From NCBI GenBank assembly GCA_047967505.1, contig CM106539.1: DNA of 64,000 nt, one strand, 5' to 3'. The DNA comes from Dipteris shenzhenensis (taxonomy: Eukaryota > Polypodiophyta > Polypodiopsida > Gleicheniales). The notes beneath the pieces were generated by a model. The model made no database searches. It saw nothing but the letters and a program-made list of their open reading frames with translations, and was not told where the DNA came from. Made by a program: the position numbers and the translations under genes. This document shows, one piece after another, positions 10,441 to 21,860 of this stretch; the stretch's first letter is position 1; each line of letters begins with the position of its first letter.

Positions 10441-11569
10441 ATCTATTTGAACCTTTCCATGTGGGAGATAGGATCTCCTTCTCCTAAAAACCTAGCGATA
10501 ACCTTGGAGATGGTAATCGAATGGCTTCTTGAAGCATTAGTCTCTCTCGCCATAACTATTTACAACACCTCCCCCCTTCCTAGTGCTTGCACTAGTATCC
10601 TCATTGCCTAATTGGTGAGTTCTATCTGTGGCACAAGCAAAGGCGTTGGGGGGACTAGCACAATTCTACGGGTGATCCTTGGGCTGTATTATGATAGTTC
10701 GTCAGCCAAATGAGAACTATTTTCTAGTCCTTGCCTTGTAGGACTTGGAGCCAACACACATGGTGGGCTTGGGTTTTTTGGCCTCACTAGTATGGGCCTT
10801 GGCATTGGTATTTTTGTATTAGGTACCAGCCTATAAGGTGTGGCCATGGGGAAGAGAGTAACCTCTATATCTCCTCCCAAGTTGCATTCAAATTAGGAAG
10901 GCAGACCATTGGATGAGGCAAGGCGCTCTCCCCTAAGCTTATTTGATTGATACCCTGCCCTTTAGGGCTTGGTGGTTAGAACTTGGGTACCAAGGACTCA
11001 AAATGTATCATGAAGGAGGGTTCACCCTCGTCGAACTGAGCTTGTGGACCTAAAGGCTCTTCAGTTGAGGCTGGCAAGGGACTTCTTTGAGCATTGGCCA
11101 ACGCATATATTTGTGGAAAGTCCAACTACTCCTTGGTCATTTGGGTCTACCTATTAGGTTAGGATGAGCCAAGTCAAACCATCCCATAATGTTGGAGAAT
11201 GGGGTAACTGCCGGATTTGAGAGCTATAGTGGCCCAGAGATTTGGGATTCCCCCCATTTTGGTGTCAAAATTCATTGAGTCTTCTGAACTTGAAGTGTCT
11301 CCCTATGGTGGACCAAGCACTGAGTAAGAGCTAGGGACCAAGATTCCTAATGAGGATTCTACTAAGGTGGTCCTTGACTAGATCTCAAGTTGTTGGATGC
11401 ATTGTCCTTCGGCTTTTGCTCAGCTCCTAAGATTTTTTTAGACCTTAATTGCACAAAGGTAGCTCATGATGGGAGCTCACCAAGGGGTCCATACCCTTTG
11501 AGTTTCTTAGTCTCCCCTTGGCAGTCAGTTTGTTAGCACACTCTGTGCATTGGTTTAGTATCCTCGCAT

Positions 11570-11810
11570 GTATTGGGATAATAACCCCTCATGTGTGGAG
11601 TTATTATCTCAATGTGCACTATCTTGTTGTGTGTGGAATTGCTATCTCAACGTGCATGGAGTTACTATCTCAACGTGCATGGAATTGCTATCTCAATGTG
11701 CATGGAGTTACTAATTTGATGCATCTTATCTGAACATGTGTGGAGTTTCTATCTCGTTGTGCATGGAGTTACTAACTTTACATGTGTGGAGTTAGAGTTG
11801 ACCGCTATTT
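11570..11810 (+). repeat. Degenerate minisatellite, about 21-24 bp unit
   Basis: About ten units related to GTGCATGGAGTTACTATCTCA follow one another, with variants GAATTGCTATCTC and GTGTGGAGTTATTATCTC. The partner at 50700-50910 has the same array. A weaker array on the other strand lies near 4140-4250. Confidence 0.75.
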
Positions 11811-11859
11811 TGGACAAGATTTGGTCATTGATTATGCTAGCTGTTGTGTGTTCCTTTAT

Positions 11860-12150
11860 GATTAATAGAGGATGCTTGCTTGGCCACATCATCTCAAAGT
11901 ATGGCATTGCCTTGGATCGAGATAAGGTTGGGTGCATCTACAACATAGAATGACTCACGACAAGCAAGTGGCTAGCCCGTGTACCTTGCCGATGTGGCTA
12001 CACCTCTCAATGCACTCCTCAACACCAAACTATTCATATGGACATACGATTGTGACTGGGCTTTTTGATTCCTCAAACTGATATTGGGCATCATTCGACC
12101 AACTGATTGGAAGATTCTCTTCCATGTCTTCATCACACCTTTGACACAAC
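11860..12150 (+). pseudogene. Ty3/gypsy RT thumb and RNase H start, plus strand
   Basis: LLGHIISKYGIALDRDKV at 11876-11930 matches the RT thumb motif 'FLGHIVS..GI..DP.K'. Further on, LFIWTYDCDWAF (about 12030) and RPTDWKILFHVFITP (about 12093-12140) match the RNase H start 'f.W...c..AF..LK... P.L..PD...PF.v..DAS'. The protease, Gag and RT palm of the same kind of element are on the opposite strand (7839-10440), so the element was internally inverted before the block duplicated; 50985-51260 shows the same arrangement. Confidence 0.7.
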
Positions 12151-12163
12151 TATTGGCATGGCA

Positions 12164-12169
<6 letters not shown>

Positions 12170-12203
<34 letters not shown>
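12170..12203. repeat. (CA)n microsatellite
   Basis: An uninterrupted CA run of about 17 units. The partner at 51277-51304 is shorter and interrupted. Confidence 0.95.
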
Positions 12204-12204
<1 letters not shown>

Positions 12205-12339
12205 CCCGTTGGGGACCCTTCCAGACCTTGGGGGGTTATCTGCACTTTATTGATAATGATAATCATTACTGACACTCCAAGCTCTATATAAATTATGCTT
12301 CATGCGATAACTGGTACCAACCACTATCCTTGAGTCTAC

Positions 12340-13370
12340 TTACATGGATTGAATGTGCGGATAATTTGGTACCCTTTTAGACACTATGGCAATTGCTTAA
12401 AAACTCCCTAAGGGAGATACGGTATATATTTTTATTGACATTTGCCATCATTAAAATGAGAGTTGGGAGGACCATCATGGCTACTTGGTCATTGGAAGAA
12501 TGGGAGCACCTAATCGATGATTGATGCCCCATATGTCTTAACATGAGGATAAAAGGAGAAAGGGATGACATGAAGTGGGGAAAAGTTTCTAGCATTATGG
12601 TTTAGCCATGCTTATTTGGCCATATATCTTGGGGTTCCCTGGGAATAATATCGATCAGGAATCCTTGACTTAGATATTGGTGCAAGGGATTTAACATCCA
12701 TCACCATGGTAAGAGGAACCATAATGGGTTGCAAAACACGCGCACACACACAATTACCCCCTTGGGATCTTGTTAAGGATCTGTCCCCAATAGTATCCCA
12801 CCTTGGGACTAGGGGGCATTCATTGTCTCGGTGTAGTATGAGATTCCAATAAGATTGTGTAAGGAATATCACTAAATATACAAGAAAAACGGTTTGGGTA
12901 GATAGGGACATAGTTGGTAGTGGATCATTGTACAACGAAATGCCTCCACTTGATGTACCATGGGAGTGCAAAGGTGATAATGAAACTCCTCCTACAATTT
13001 TGGTGGGAAAAAGTTTGGTCCTCGGGGATGGAGAAGGAAGTACGACATGCTCTTTTACCCTATTTCTTGCCTAGGGGAAGCTTGCCCATTCTTCACACTG
13101 CACAAACTGAAGTCAAGCAGCAGGTGAAACCTTCAAGCAATTGGAGGATCTGGAGTGAGCATGGTGCAACAACAAAGTTTGGGGGACATAGCTTGAGGAG
13201 GGCAATAGCCCAAAGCTCCACACGACTTGGTAGGGAGTCCATGAGCGAATGGAGGATCCACCAGGTATGGTGTCTAAGAATCATGGATTGTCTAACATCG
13301 ACAAGGGCGATATGTTCAGATGGAGAGCCCGTCCGTTACTTTGAACGAGGATCTGTATACTGGGAGAGAA
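12340..13370. repeat. Unassigned repeat block X
   Basis: Present once here and twice in block B (about 51440-52400 and 53171-54230). It contains AATTTGGTACCCTTTTAGAC near 12363, short readings on both strands (12377-12595 minus, 12612-12971 minus, 12914-13375 plus) and a (CA)-rich patch near 12740. No domain recognised; the opposed readings differ between copies, so I treat it as non-coding retroelement sequence. Confidence 0.5.
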
Positions 13371-13892
13371 CATGAACATAAGTGACCGTAGTGGTTCTGT
13401 AAAACCAGAGAAAAGGCAGCCTTGTCTTCCTTCTACACCTACATGACTTCAGCAAAGTCCCGACTGTGTTTGCCTTGTCTTCACCAAATTCCACGGACTA
13501 TAGCCTGTTGGGATTCATTGTGAAGCCATTTCGCAAGAGTCTGCACAGTGCATTTTCTTCTCGTCACGTCTCTCCTTCATAGGGTGGAACTCAGGCCTAA
13601 AGAGGAGAGGATACCGTTTGTAGTAGGACACAACATCATCTATCTTCTACACAACATCACCTATCTTCTACGTAATATAGATTGATGTCTATGTAGCAAG
13701 AGGGAGTGTGACCTCCTCTACTCCTACTTGCTTCCTTTGCAGGTCCAAAATGAGCCGAATGCTCCTTCACAAGAATTCACTAGAGAAATGGTCTCCGAAA
13801 TCTCTTCTCTGTGCCAAATTGGGCTTTGCCTCCTATTCTAGCCAGCGTACTCTGCATGTAGTAGGAAAATTCTCTTCTACTATGCCTTCCTT
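13371..13892. other. Unassigned sequence absent from the block B partner
   Basis: Block B passes from block X directly to the sequence matching 13893 onward, so these 520 bases are an insertion here or a deletion there. The stretch includes a small direct repeat ACACAACATCA...CTATCTTCTAC near 13628-13675. No gene recognised. Confidence 0.4.
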
Positions 13893-15333
13893 CTCTGCGC
13901 AAACAACTATGCTGTGCGCAAGTGCGTGTTTTGCTCTAGGAGCCAGGAGCACACCCACATATATAATGGCCTTCTCAATCACTTTGCTTGCGTTGGGCTG
14001 GTCAAAAGTTATGAACAGAGTTATTGGTACTTACTAATCACTTGGGATACACATGTACCCTACCTTTGATAAGATGCGGGCTAGGATAGCTCAGATCGAT
14101 TACCTAGCATATCATAGTGGGTTGGCTTTGGTAGCTTTGCTTGCATCATTGAGTGTGTGTTGGCTTCTTATGAGCTCTATTGTCTTGCAAGTATACGCAG
14201 CATAGAAGTACATGTAGAGATGTAGCTACATTTCACTGGGCTTTAGCAAGCAAAGTGACCTTCTATATACTTTGTTACATGTTATATTGCAAAGGTGGAA
14301 CTGCGCCAGACTCTCTACCAGCACGGTGTTGTGCTCTAGCTTTTCTTACCTCTCTTGAAGTGTCTCTGTAGACCATGCTCAGCTGATCTACTGTGAGAAT
14401 GGAGGCCCCAATAAGGGGAGTCTCCATTGATTATTACATCGGCTAATAGAAGACAACTTCTCCATTCAAAAGTCCCCAAATTGAGAGGTAAGACTCACTA
14501 GCTCTGGTAATAAGGATTCACGTTGGCAGAGAACCATTTGTAACCAGAATTGTGTGCCAGTTTGCTTGTCTTGTCGCTTGACACAGGGGTTCTGTTCACC
14601 CAGAGTCTCTGCGCAAACAACTATGCTGTGCGCAGGCGCGTGTTTTGCTCTAAGAGCCAGTAGCACACCTGCATATATAGTGGTCTTCTCAGTCACTCTG
14701 CTCGCTCTGGGCTGGTCCTAAGTTATGAACAAAGTTATTGGTACCTTACTAATCACTAGGGATACACACGTACCCTACCTTTGATAAGATGCGGTCAAGG
14801 ACAGCTTCAGACACATTACGTAGCATATCACAGTGCGTTGGCTATGGTAGCTTTCCTTGCATCATTGAGTGTGTGTTGGCTTCTTATGAGCTCTGACGCT
14901 GTCTATTGTCTTGCATGTATACACGACATATAAGTATACGTAGAGATGTAGCTGCATTTCACTGGGCTTTAGCAAGCAACGTGACCTTCTATATACTTTG
15001 TTCCATGTTATATTGCAAAGGCGGAACTCCGCCAGACTTTCTACCGGCGGGGTGTTGTGCTCCAGCTTTTCTTACCTCTCGTGAAGTGTCTCTGTACACC
15101 ATGCTCAGCTGATCTACAGTGAGAATGGAGGCCCCAATAAGGGGAGTCTCCATTGATTATTACATCGGCTAATACCTATGGAAAGGAGACGACTTCCCTG
15201 TTCAAAAGTCCGCAAATTGAGAGGTAAGACTCACTACCTCTGGTAATAGGGATTCACGTTGGCAGAGAACCATTTGTAACCACAATTGGTGTGCCGGTTT
15301 GCTTGTCTTGCCTCTTGACGCTGCGGTTTTCAC
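13893..15333 (+). repeat. 714-bp tandem duplication (block Z twice)
   Basis: 13893-14606 and 14607-15333 both begin TCTGCGCAAACAACTATGCTG and end near CTTGTCTTG. Each contains a TATA-like CACATATATAATGG or CATATATAGTGG about 60 bases in, the GGCCCCAATAAGGGGAGTC hairpin, and a 60-70 codon reading (14180-14371, 14906-15112) with the phrase FHWALAS. Block B has one copy (54239-54940). The TATA-like site suggests a former LTR or promoter, unproven. Confidence 0.75.
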
Positions 15334-15539
15334 CCAGACGGTCTGGGATTCCCTCTATATTCGTAGTTAGCAGTCATAGATCAAAAGACTTTCGAGATGG
15401 GGCTACCTTGAGAGATGACTACGTGAAAAGATCTCTCGAGTTGTTTTAAGCCACATTATGATATCCACGTTTGTATGGGATGCTTTTGGACACACAGAGC
15501 TTGATTTCAATGCCTAGAACCTATCTAATATTGATCTTG

Positions 15540-16480
15540 GGAAGTGGAACAACTAATACATTATGAGACCACAGTTTTAATATTCTGTATACATTATATA
15601 TTACGAAGTGACAAATTTCATGGCATACTAAGAGAAATAGGTGTTCCCAACAACTATGGAAATCTACTTTCAATATATGACAACGTGCTAGCAATGGCTA
15701 TTCTCTGTTTTTCATGCAGTCTGTCTCAGAAAGAGACGTATATTGATCACTTCAACTTACTTCCACTTTTTTACAAGTCCTATTGCTTAAAATCTGATTG
15801 GAGACTTGCATTTGTCTTGGATCTTAGACCACTACTTTTTGGAAGGAATTTTTTGCCTGTATTATAGATTATCCAAGTGAATCATAGGATTGTGTTGTAT
15901 ATGACAAGAGTGAAGAGACGTTTTACCCTTTGTTTCTATATGATGGTTTCTATGCATCAATTTGGTTCGTGTTTGCAGGCCTATTATGACTCAATCTCAT
16001 GATTAGTGGAGAATTGATGAAAGGACGATAGGGCCTTTGATTAGTCTACCTATCCCATTGAAAATTACTTTCCTTGGACTTGAGACTCATTTCATCTTTT
16101 TTAAGCTTGAGGTTAACACGGATTATTTCTAAAAGCCAATCTTTAATTGCTGTTAAAATTTAATGCTAATCTAGATAGAGTGACATGGATAACAACTGTA
16201 TGCCAGCATTGAAGCCTGGCTTGCGCATCATGAATGAAATGTTCTAACTTTCATTGTGTTGTGATGGTGCCACGTGAGTCGGCATAGCTCTCCATCGGAT
16301 TGGCATTATATATCTTTGGCATGATTTGATGGACATGAAATATGACGTTGGCAACTTGGAGCAGAACTTTGTAGCAGATGATCTCCATCTACTGTAATAT
16401 GGGAATGAATTTATGGATTGGAGAATAATTTTGATCCTTTTTGTATGCTAGACATTCTATTGATATGAATGTGAGTTTTT
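15540..16480 (+). repeat. Unassigned repeat block Y with a 107-codon reading
   Basis: 15544-15867 is open (contains YIDHFNLLPLFYKSYCLKSD), but block B copies at 52405-53170 and 54960-55970 are truncated or shifted, so coding is doubtful. No family recognised. It precedes a short TATG/TA-rich microsatellite at 16640-16700. Confidence 0.4.
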
Positions 16481-16990
16481 ATGATGACTCCCACTTCCAT
16501 ACTCTGTCTGAAGTGGTAGAATTTGGATAGATTACTCTCAATTGTTGTTTTGAAAGAAAGGGCAATGGCATTTGTTTGCATTTAGTTTACTCAAACATTG
16601 AAGACTGGTCCAGTAGTGTGTAGATTTTTTTATAGGATACACACACAGATATGTATATTTGTATATATGTATATATGTATATGTGTGTGTATATGTAATC
16701 CAATCTATATTAAGGAAACATTGTTTTATGTCATTAGCTGATTCATAGCTAAAAGATTGTGTGTGTGTGATTAAAATTGCCACGTATTCTTTAAAATATA
16801 ATTAAAATTTGCCTCACCTATGGTGAATCTACATTAGAAAGTTAAGTATTTTAAATAACACTTTTAAAGCTATAGATTCTTCACAATATAAGATGACAAA
16901 TTGACTTCATATCATTTCTGTCACTTTGACTACAAACAAGACCATATTTGGAGTCACATGGACAAAGTTATGGGGGAAAACTTTTTTGGT

Positions 16991-18376
16991 CATGAGTCAG
17001 TCTATGGCTTTCACCCAGCAAAAGCCTATTGATTAGCCCATGACTTAAAAAATTTGGTTATATTTTTTTAACTACTTTGGCTCAAACTATAGCATGTTTT
17101 TTTTTAATGAGCCAATCTAGGCTTTTTGCTAGGTGAAGTCCATAGACTAGGTCATGATAAAAAAAATTGCCATCATTTGTTTCAAGTGCACTAGATTAAA
17201 GTGTGCCAATCTATGTCTTTCACCTAGTGAAAACCCTCGACTGTCTCATGAAAAAGAAATTATACAATTTGAGCCAAAGAAGTTGAAGAAAATGTAGACA
17301 AATGTTTTTAGTAAGCCAGCAATCTATGGCTTTCACTGGGCGAAATCCATAGACTAGCTCATGACCCAAAAATTCACCATAACTTGGTTCATATGAGTCA
17401 AAATATGGTCATGTTTGCAGACAAAGTGATTGGTATGATATGGATGAGTCCATTTCTCTTCTTAAATTGTAAAAAATCTTAAAAGTTTTACATATCATAC
17501 TAGACAAAGTGATCCTGCCTCACCATATTCACACTAGACGATTCCGGGATTATGGCTGACGTAACATTCCCTTCCCCTTAAGAATGGATATGGACCAAGT
17601 TACGGGAAAAATATTTTTTGGTCATGAGCCAGTGTATGGCTTTCATACGGCAAAAGCCATAGATTGGCTTCCTGACTTAAAAGAATTGTCTACATTTACT
17701 TCAACTACTTTGGCTGAAACTACATCAAATGTTTTTCATGAGCCAATCTACAGTAATCACCAAGAGAGAGCCACAGACAGGCTCATGACAAGAAACATTT
17801 GGGACACTTCAAGCCAGTGCACTTGAAGCAAATGATGGCAAATATTTTTTATCATGAGCCAATCTATGGACTTTGTCGAGTGAAAACCATAGATTGGCTC
17901 ATGAAAAGAAACATGATGCAAAATTAGTTGAAGAAAATGTAGAATTTGTTTATGTCATGAGCCAATTAATGGATTTTTCCCGGTGAAAGCCATGGATTGA
18001 TGACTCATGACCCAAAAAACATTTCCCTTGAACTTGGTCCATATGACTCGAAGTATGGTCACATTTACAACCAAGATGACTGAAATGATATAAATGGGTC
18101 CATTTTTCATATTAGATTGTCAAAAGGCTACAGATTTAAAAAGTTTTTTTTACAATACTTAACTTTGACTTAATTTGCACTAAATGTTTTTGATCATGAG
18201 CAAATGCACTTAAAGCAAATTATGGCAATTTGTTTTCCTCATGAACCAAATATATGGCTTTCGCCCAAAGAAAACCATAGATTCACTCATGAAAAGAAAA
18301 ATTGATTCAGTTTGAGCCAAACCATTTGGAGAAAATGTAAGCAAATATTTTTAGTCATGAGCTAGATTGGCTCATG
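16991..18376. repeat. Array of ten related hairpins (copy A)
   Basis: Ten imperfect palindromes share arms CATGAGCCAATCTATGGCTT / AAGCCATAGATTGGCTCATG and a loop of about 8-10 nt. They lie at about 16991-17042, 17107-17156, 17203-17250, 17311-17363, 17623-17676, 17737-17788, 17853-17903, 17956-18009, 18240-18291 and 18356-18376. Neighbouring hairpins start 96-116 bp apart, with two gaps near 300 bp filled by another repeat (GGTCATGTTTGCAGACAAAG type). The 17853 unit pairs perfectly over about 17 bp; the last has lost its loop. All ten positions are retained in the partner array (about 56480-57860). No coding potential recognised. Confidence 0.85.
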
Positions 18377-18399
18377 ATTTAAAAAACTTTTCCTCATAA

Positions 18400-19400
18400 C
18401 TTTGTTCACATGGTCCAAATATGGTCATGTTTATAGTCAAAATGATCATGCATTTTATTACCCTACCTTTCAAGCTTGTTGTTTGTGAATCACCATTACT
18501 AATCATTAATTATGGTCTTGGAACAATGGTTGGGTACTTTTATTACTACGACATTCCTTCTTGCTTAGAGTTATTTATTGTAGGAGATCCTTCAGATAGT
18601 GGGCCAAAGTACATATGATTATTCAAGGATGTTATGGTAGATTATTTTATTATTCAATAGATCTTATGATAGATCATTTTATTGTTGTGGAATAATCTCT
18701 ATGTCTTGTAAATTCTTAATTTATTTTTATTGCAGAGTTCCTTCTTACTTAGAATAGAAAAGGCTTACAAAGTGTGATGAAGAATATATGCTTGAGCTAG
18801 TGGGTTGAAGGAGATATTCTTGTTCAAGAGAGATATCCCTTCAAGCCTCAACCTATCAAGATTATCTCCCTACTATGTAACCCTAAGGTTGCTCCCTATC
18901 TGAAGATTGATCCTTTTGTATATGTGAGGTGCACTTATAGTAGTTTGTATCTTACTAGCTCAAGTGTGTTCAAATATATAGAGATGTATGAAATTAAGAA
19001 CCAATCAAAACTGACTAGGTCTTCTTATTTTTAGAGTGATAGAAGCTCTAGAAAACACTTCAATGCAATAAATGTATGGACATTGATCTCCATTCATGTC
19101 TTTAATTGCAAAGGCACCTTATTTTCCCAAGTGTTGACATAGGCCAAACTTTGTCAATCCAACACCTTGTGGCTAATGAATCCAATCAACGTCCTACAAA
19201 AGTTTCCTATGAATCCAACCTACACCCTATAAAAGATGATTGGAAAAGTTTATTTGTTAAGTTTCCACCCTCCTCAATGCTATGTTGCTAGGCTCCATGT
19301 AGTCCATCATGGCTACATCGATTAAATTGGGCCTCAATCATGTCCACAAAATAAGGTGGCATCTATTCTCCATAATCCACAATCATTTTCCATGCACACA
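18400..19400 (+). other. Repeat sequence with a broken unrecognised reading
   Basis: Corresponds to 57900-58860, where a 151-codon reading (58365-58820) is open; here stops and a frameshift break it (18900-19291). A short inverted repeat CATGCACACAC...GTGTGTGCATG spans 19391-19434. I do not recognise the product. Confidence 0.3.
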
Positions 19401-19403
19401 CGA

Positions 19404-20138
19404 TGTAATGGCCTTAATCCTCGTGTGTGCATGGAAAATACAAGGAATTGAAGGAAGGATATGCATTGTCCACACGTGTACAAGGGAAGTTCCATCCCAT
19501 AAGCAATAATCACCCTTAGAGAACCTTGATTATATTGATATCTTGAGCCCTCCACAATCATCCCCTCTCGGACTTTTTGGGGGGCAATGGAGCTTTGTGG
19601 GCAGCCTATGGGGCGGGCCCAAGGACCCCGCACCTAGCTCACATCTAAGGGACACGTGGCACATTATACATGTTCCTACATGATATCAAAGTAGGCGTTT
19701 GTAGTGCTTCTTGTCACATCCATGACACGGGGTGCTAGAAATTGCTTCAGGATTTGTGTACTTGTACAAAGCTATCACGATCTGCACAAGTGGGCGTCAA
19801 GTGCAACTTGCCATGGAGGGCCGTGATTTGTGGTGGTTTTGAATGCGATGGGGCAGCAGCTACATGCACTAATAGCTCTCTTGCCTACTGTTAGTTGGTG
19901 TGGACTTTGAGACACTTTGTGTGGCTTTGGTTTGCCGACCCCGTGTGGTTTGTCCACGTCACCTTGGTTTGGTGCTGGCCTTTGATTTGGTCAATACTTT
20001 GATTGGTGCTTGGATTTAATGCTTCAAGGATTGTCCATAGAGGGGTGTTGGAGGTAATGGCATTCACCCCCATGAGTGCATGGAAAATACAAGGAAATGA
20101 AGGCAAGATATGTGCTATTGACACATGTATAGGGGGAG
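19404..20138 (+). mobile_element. Miniature LTR element (TRIM-like), 3' LTR truncated
   Basis: The 5' LTR runs from about 19404 to 19680 (ends CCTACA), followed by a mutated tRNA-Met primer site TGATATCAAAGT. The 3' LTR starts TGTTGGAGG at 20046 after a GGGG tract and is cut off at about 20138, exactly where similarity to block B stops. The intact partner is 58866-59800. The interior is only about 365 bp, with no retroelement protein. Confidence 0.7.
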
Positions 20139-20288
20139 TGCATAAAACGAGTGCGAAAATGTGCAATTAAGACCTAGTAATTGAGTGATAGAACTTAGAA
20201 AAATAATGATGGCACTTTAAAAAACTTATAGTTTTTTTGTTTTTTGTCTAGGTTTAAATAATACTGATTGTTGATGATTGATTTTGCA

Positions 20289-21860
20289 GGCAGAATTCTT
20301 CCTTGATTTCAAGGAGAAGCATCCTTCCATAGATATTGGTTTCCATTCTTTTCAGAATCTAAAGCCCTATTTCATTAAAAAACTAAAAGAAAGGAATACT
20401 TGTTGTATTTACCATACAAGAATAAACTTGTTCTGACTAGCAGTGAATTCCATGAGGCAGAATAGCACATTGTTGCATGGAGATATGTGTGATTGCTTAT
20501 GCAAGGTTTGTAGGCCTCAAGGGGAGGACATGTGTGTTGCCCACACCAACAACAGTTGTTCTTCTGTGTCTATAATGTGGCATTCGGTAGTATGTCCAAA
20601 GGAAGAGGATGCTGAATGGCACAAGCTTGAATCCTTATTGCGCAAATGTGACAAGTGCCCACAACCATTGTTTTGCCCATGTGAGTTGGATGATGCAAAT
20701 GATGCATTGATAAGATGGAATACGCATGAATATGTCACTGAGGATACGAGAAAAGGTGATGCAAAGAAAATAATAAAATTCTTATATAAGGAAACTCCTG
20801 CATCCATCATCATCCCTCAATACTTGCAACACTTAAATGTGTTTATCACTCACAACTTCCGTAGTTACTGGCACACTCTCAATTCAAAGTGCACCACGAA
20901 TTTTCTTGATGATGTGATTTGCAGAGAACTATACATTCAAAGTGCAGAATGAGGTTCAATCAATGCATTGGCATAATGACCAAGTGACCATCTTGGTTCA
21001 TATTTGCTATTGGAAGGAGATAAGCGAGATAAAAAAGCAATCCATCTTTTACATTTTAGATAACAAAGAACATGACACACTATTTGTGTAGCATTGCTTT
21101 ATGGTTCACCATCAATGGTTGGTGTCTAAAGGCTTGAAGTTTCAAAGACACTGGGTTTGATCATATGGGGCAGCATCTTAGTTCAAGGTTGCTCACCCAT
21201 TTTACTTTGTTGTTGCAAGGTAAGACATTGGACACTACCCCCTTATTTTCTACATCACGCTGAAGATGCTGCATATTTCAAAATGCAATATATCTGTTGT
21301 TTATTATGCTAGGTATTGCTCTTTGACTGGCATTCAGATGATGTGGAACTTTTTTAAAAGCGGCCATGGCAAGGGAGAACATGATGGGGTTGGTGCAGTC
21401 ATAAAGCATGCACTAACCCGTGAGAAACAAAGGCTCTTCGTAGAAGTAAAGGTTGGTAATGTTGACAAGTCTAAAGCATGGAACTGCCAGACCATCAAAG
21501 GAAGTAGTTCAACACACTGCATATTGGGTTTTAGTAACAAAGATCCCACACAAGCCTTGTTTAGACATTTGTCGTGCTTTTGTTCATTCTGCATGGATGA
21601 AACATGCGATAAGTACACCAATTTATCTCATGCAAGTCCATGAACCTTCAACAGGCTAGAGCCCATCAATGGACAGACTACATCAGACATGGAGAAGGAA
21701 TCTATAACATATGCGATGGATAGAGACCAGCTGGCTGACATGCTTCAGATGGGTGACCATTTTGTAGTACTACGGTCCCCTACAAATGAAGATAATGAGG
21801 ATTATTATGTGGTGCTATGCTCAAAATAAAAAACAGTCCTCATAGAGCAAGAGACGGATG
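20289..21860 (+). pseudogene. Transposase-like plant family, C-terminal two thirds, frame-broken
   Basis: After an acceptor-like TTTTGCAG (ends 20289) the reading gives AEFFLDFKEKHPSIDIGFHS, then LKPYFIKKLKERNTCCIYHT; after a frame change it continues NSMRQ and a Cys-rich domain C-x-C-x2-C ... CDKCPQPLFCPC (20443-20952). Further pieces in shifting frames read EVQ-x-MHWH, a DNKEHDT-like block, then GHGKGEHDGVGAVIKHAL (about 21364-21415). I recall this combination from a widespread, poorly characterised plant and animal family with transposase-like features (Asp/His-rich blocks and a GHGKG-x-HDG-x-GAV-x-K motif); that is memory, not a search. Stops and frameshifts make this copy non-functional as one protein. 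The N-terminal part of such a protein is at 62443-62870. Confidence 0.6.

Larger units (their letters stand above)
9794..20138 (+). repeat. Block A of a 10.3-kb direct duplication (partner 48908-59608)
   Basis: Collinear similarity by eye runs from TATGCATACCCTTCACC at 9794 to the truncated end of a miniature LTR element at about 20138, with an estimated 90-95% identity. Differences include a 714-bp tandem duplication here (13893-15333) and an extra rearranged 2.7 kb in the partner. The components are listed separately. Confidence 0.85.

Noticed and set aside
12084-12272. A gene with a poly-Thr/His tract
   Set aside because: The tract is the CA microsatellite; the upstream part is the gypsy RNase H remnant.
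16991-18376. CRISPR-like array
   Set aside because: The repeats are imperfect hairpins with similar, non-unique spacers in plant-type DNA, with no cas genes.
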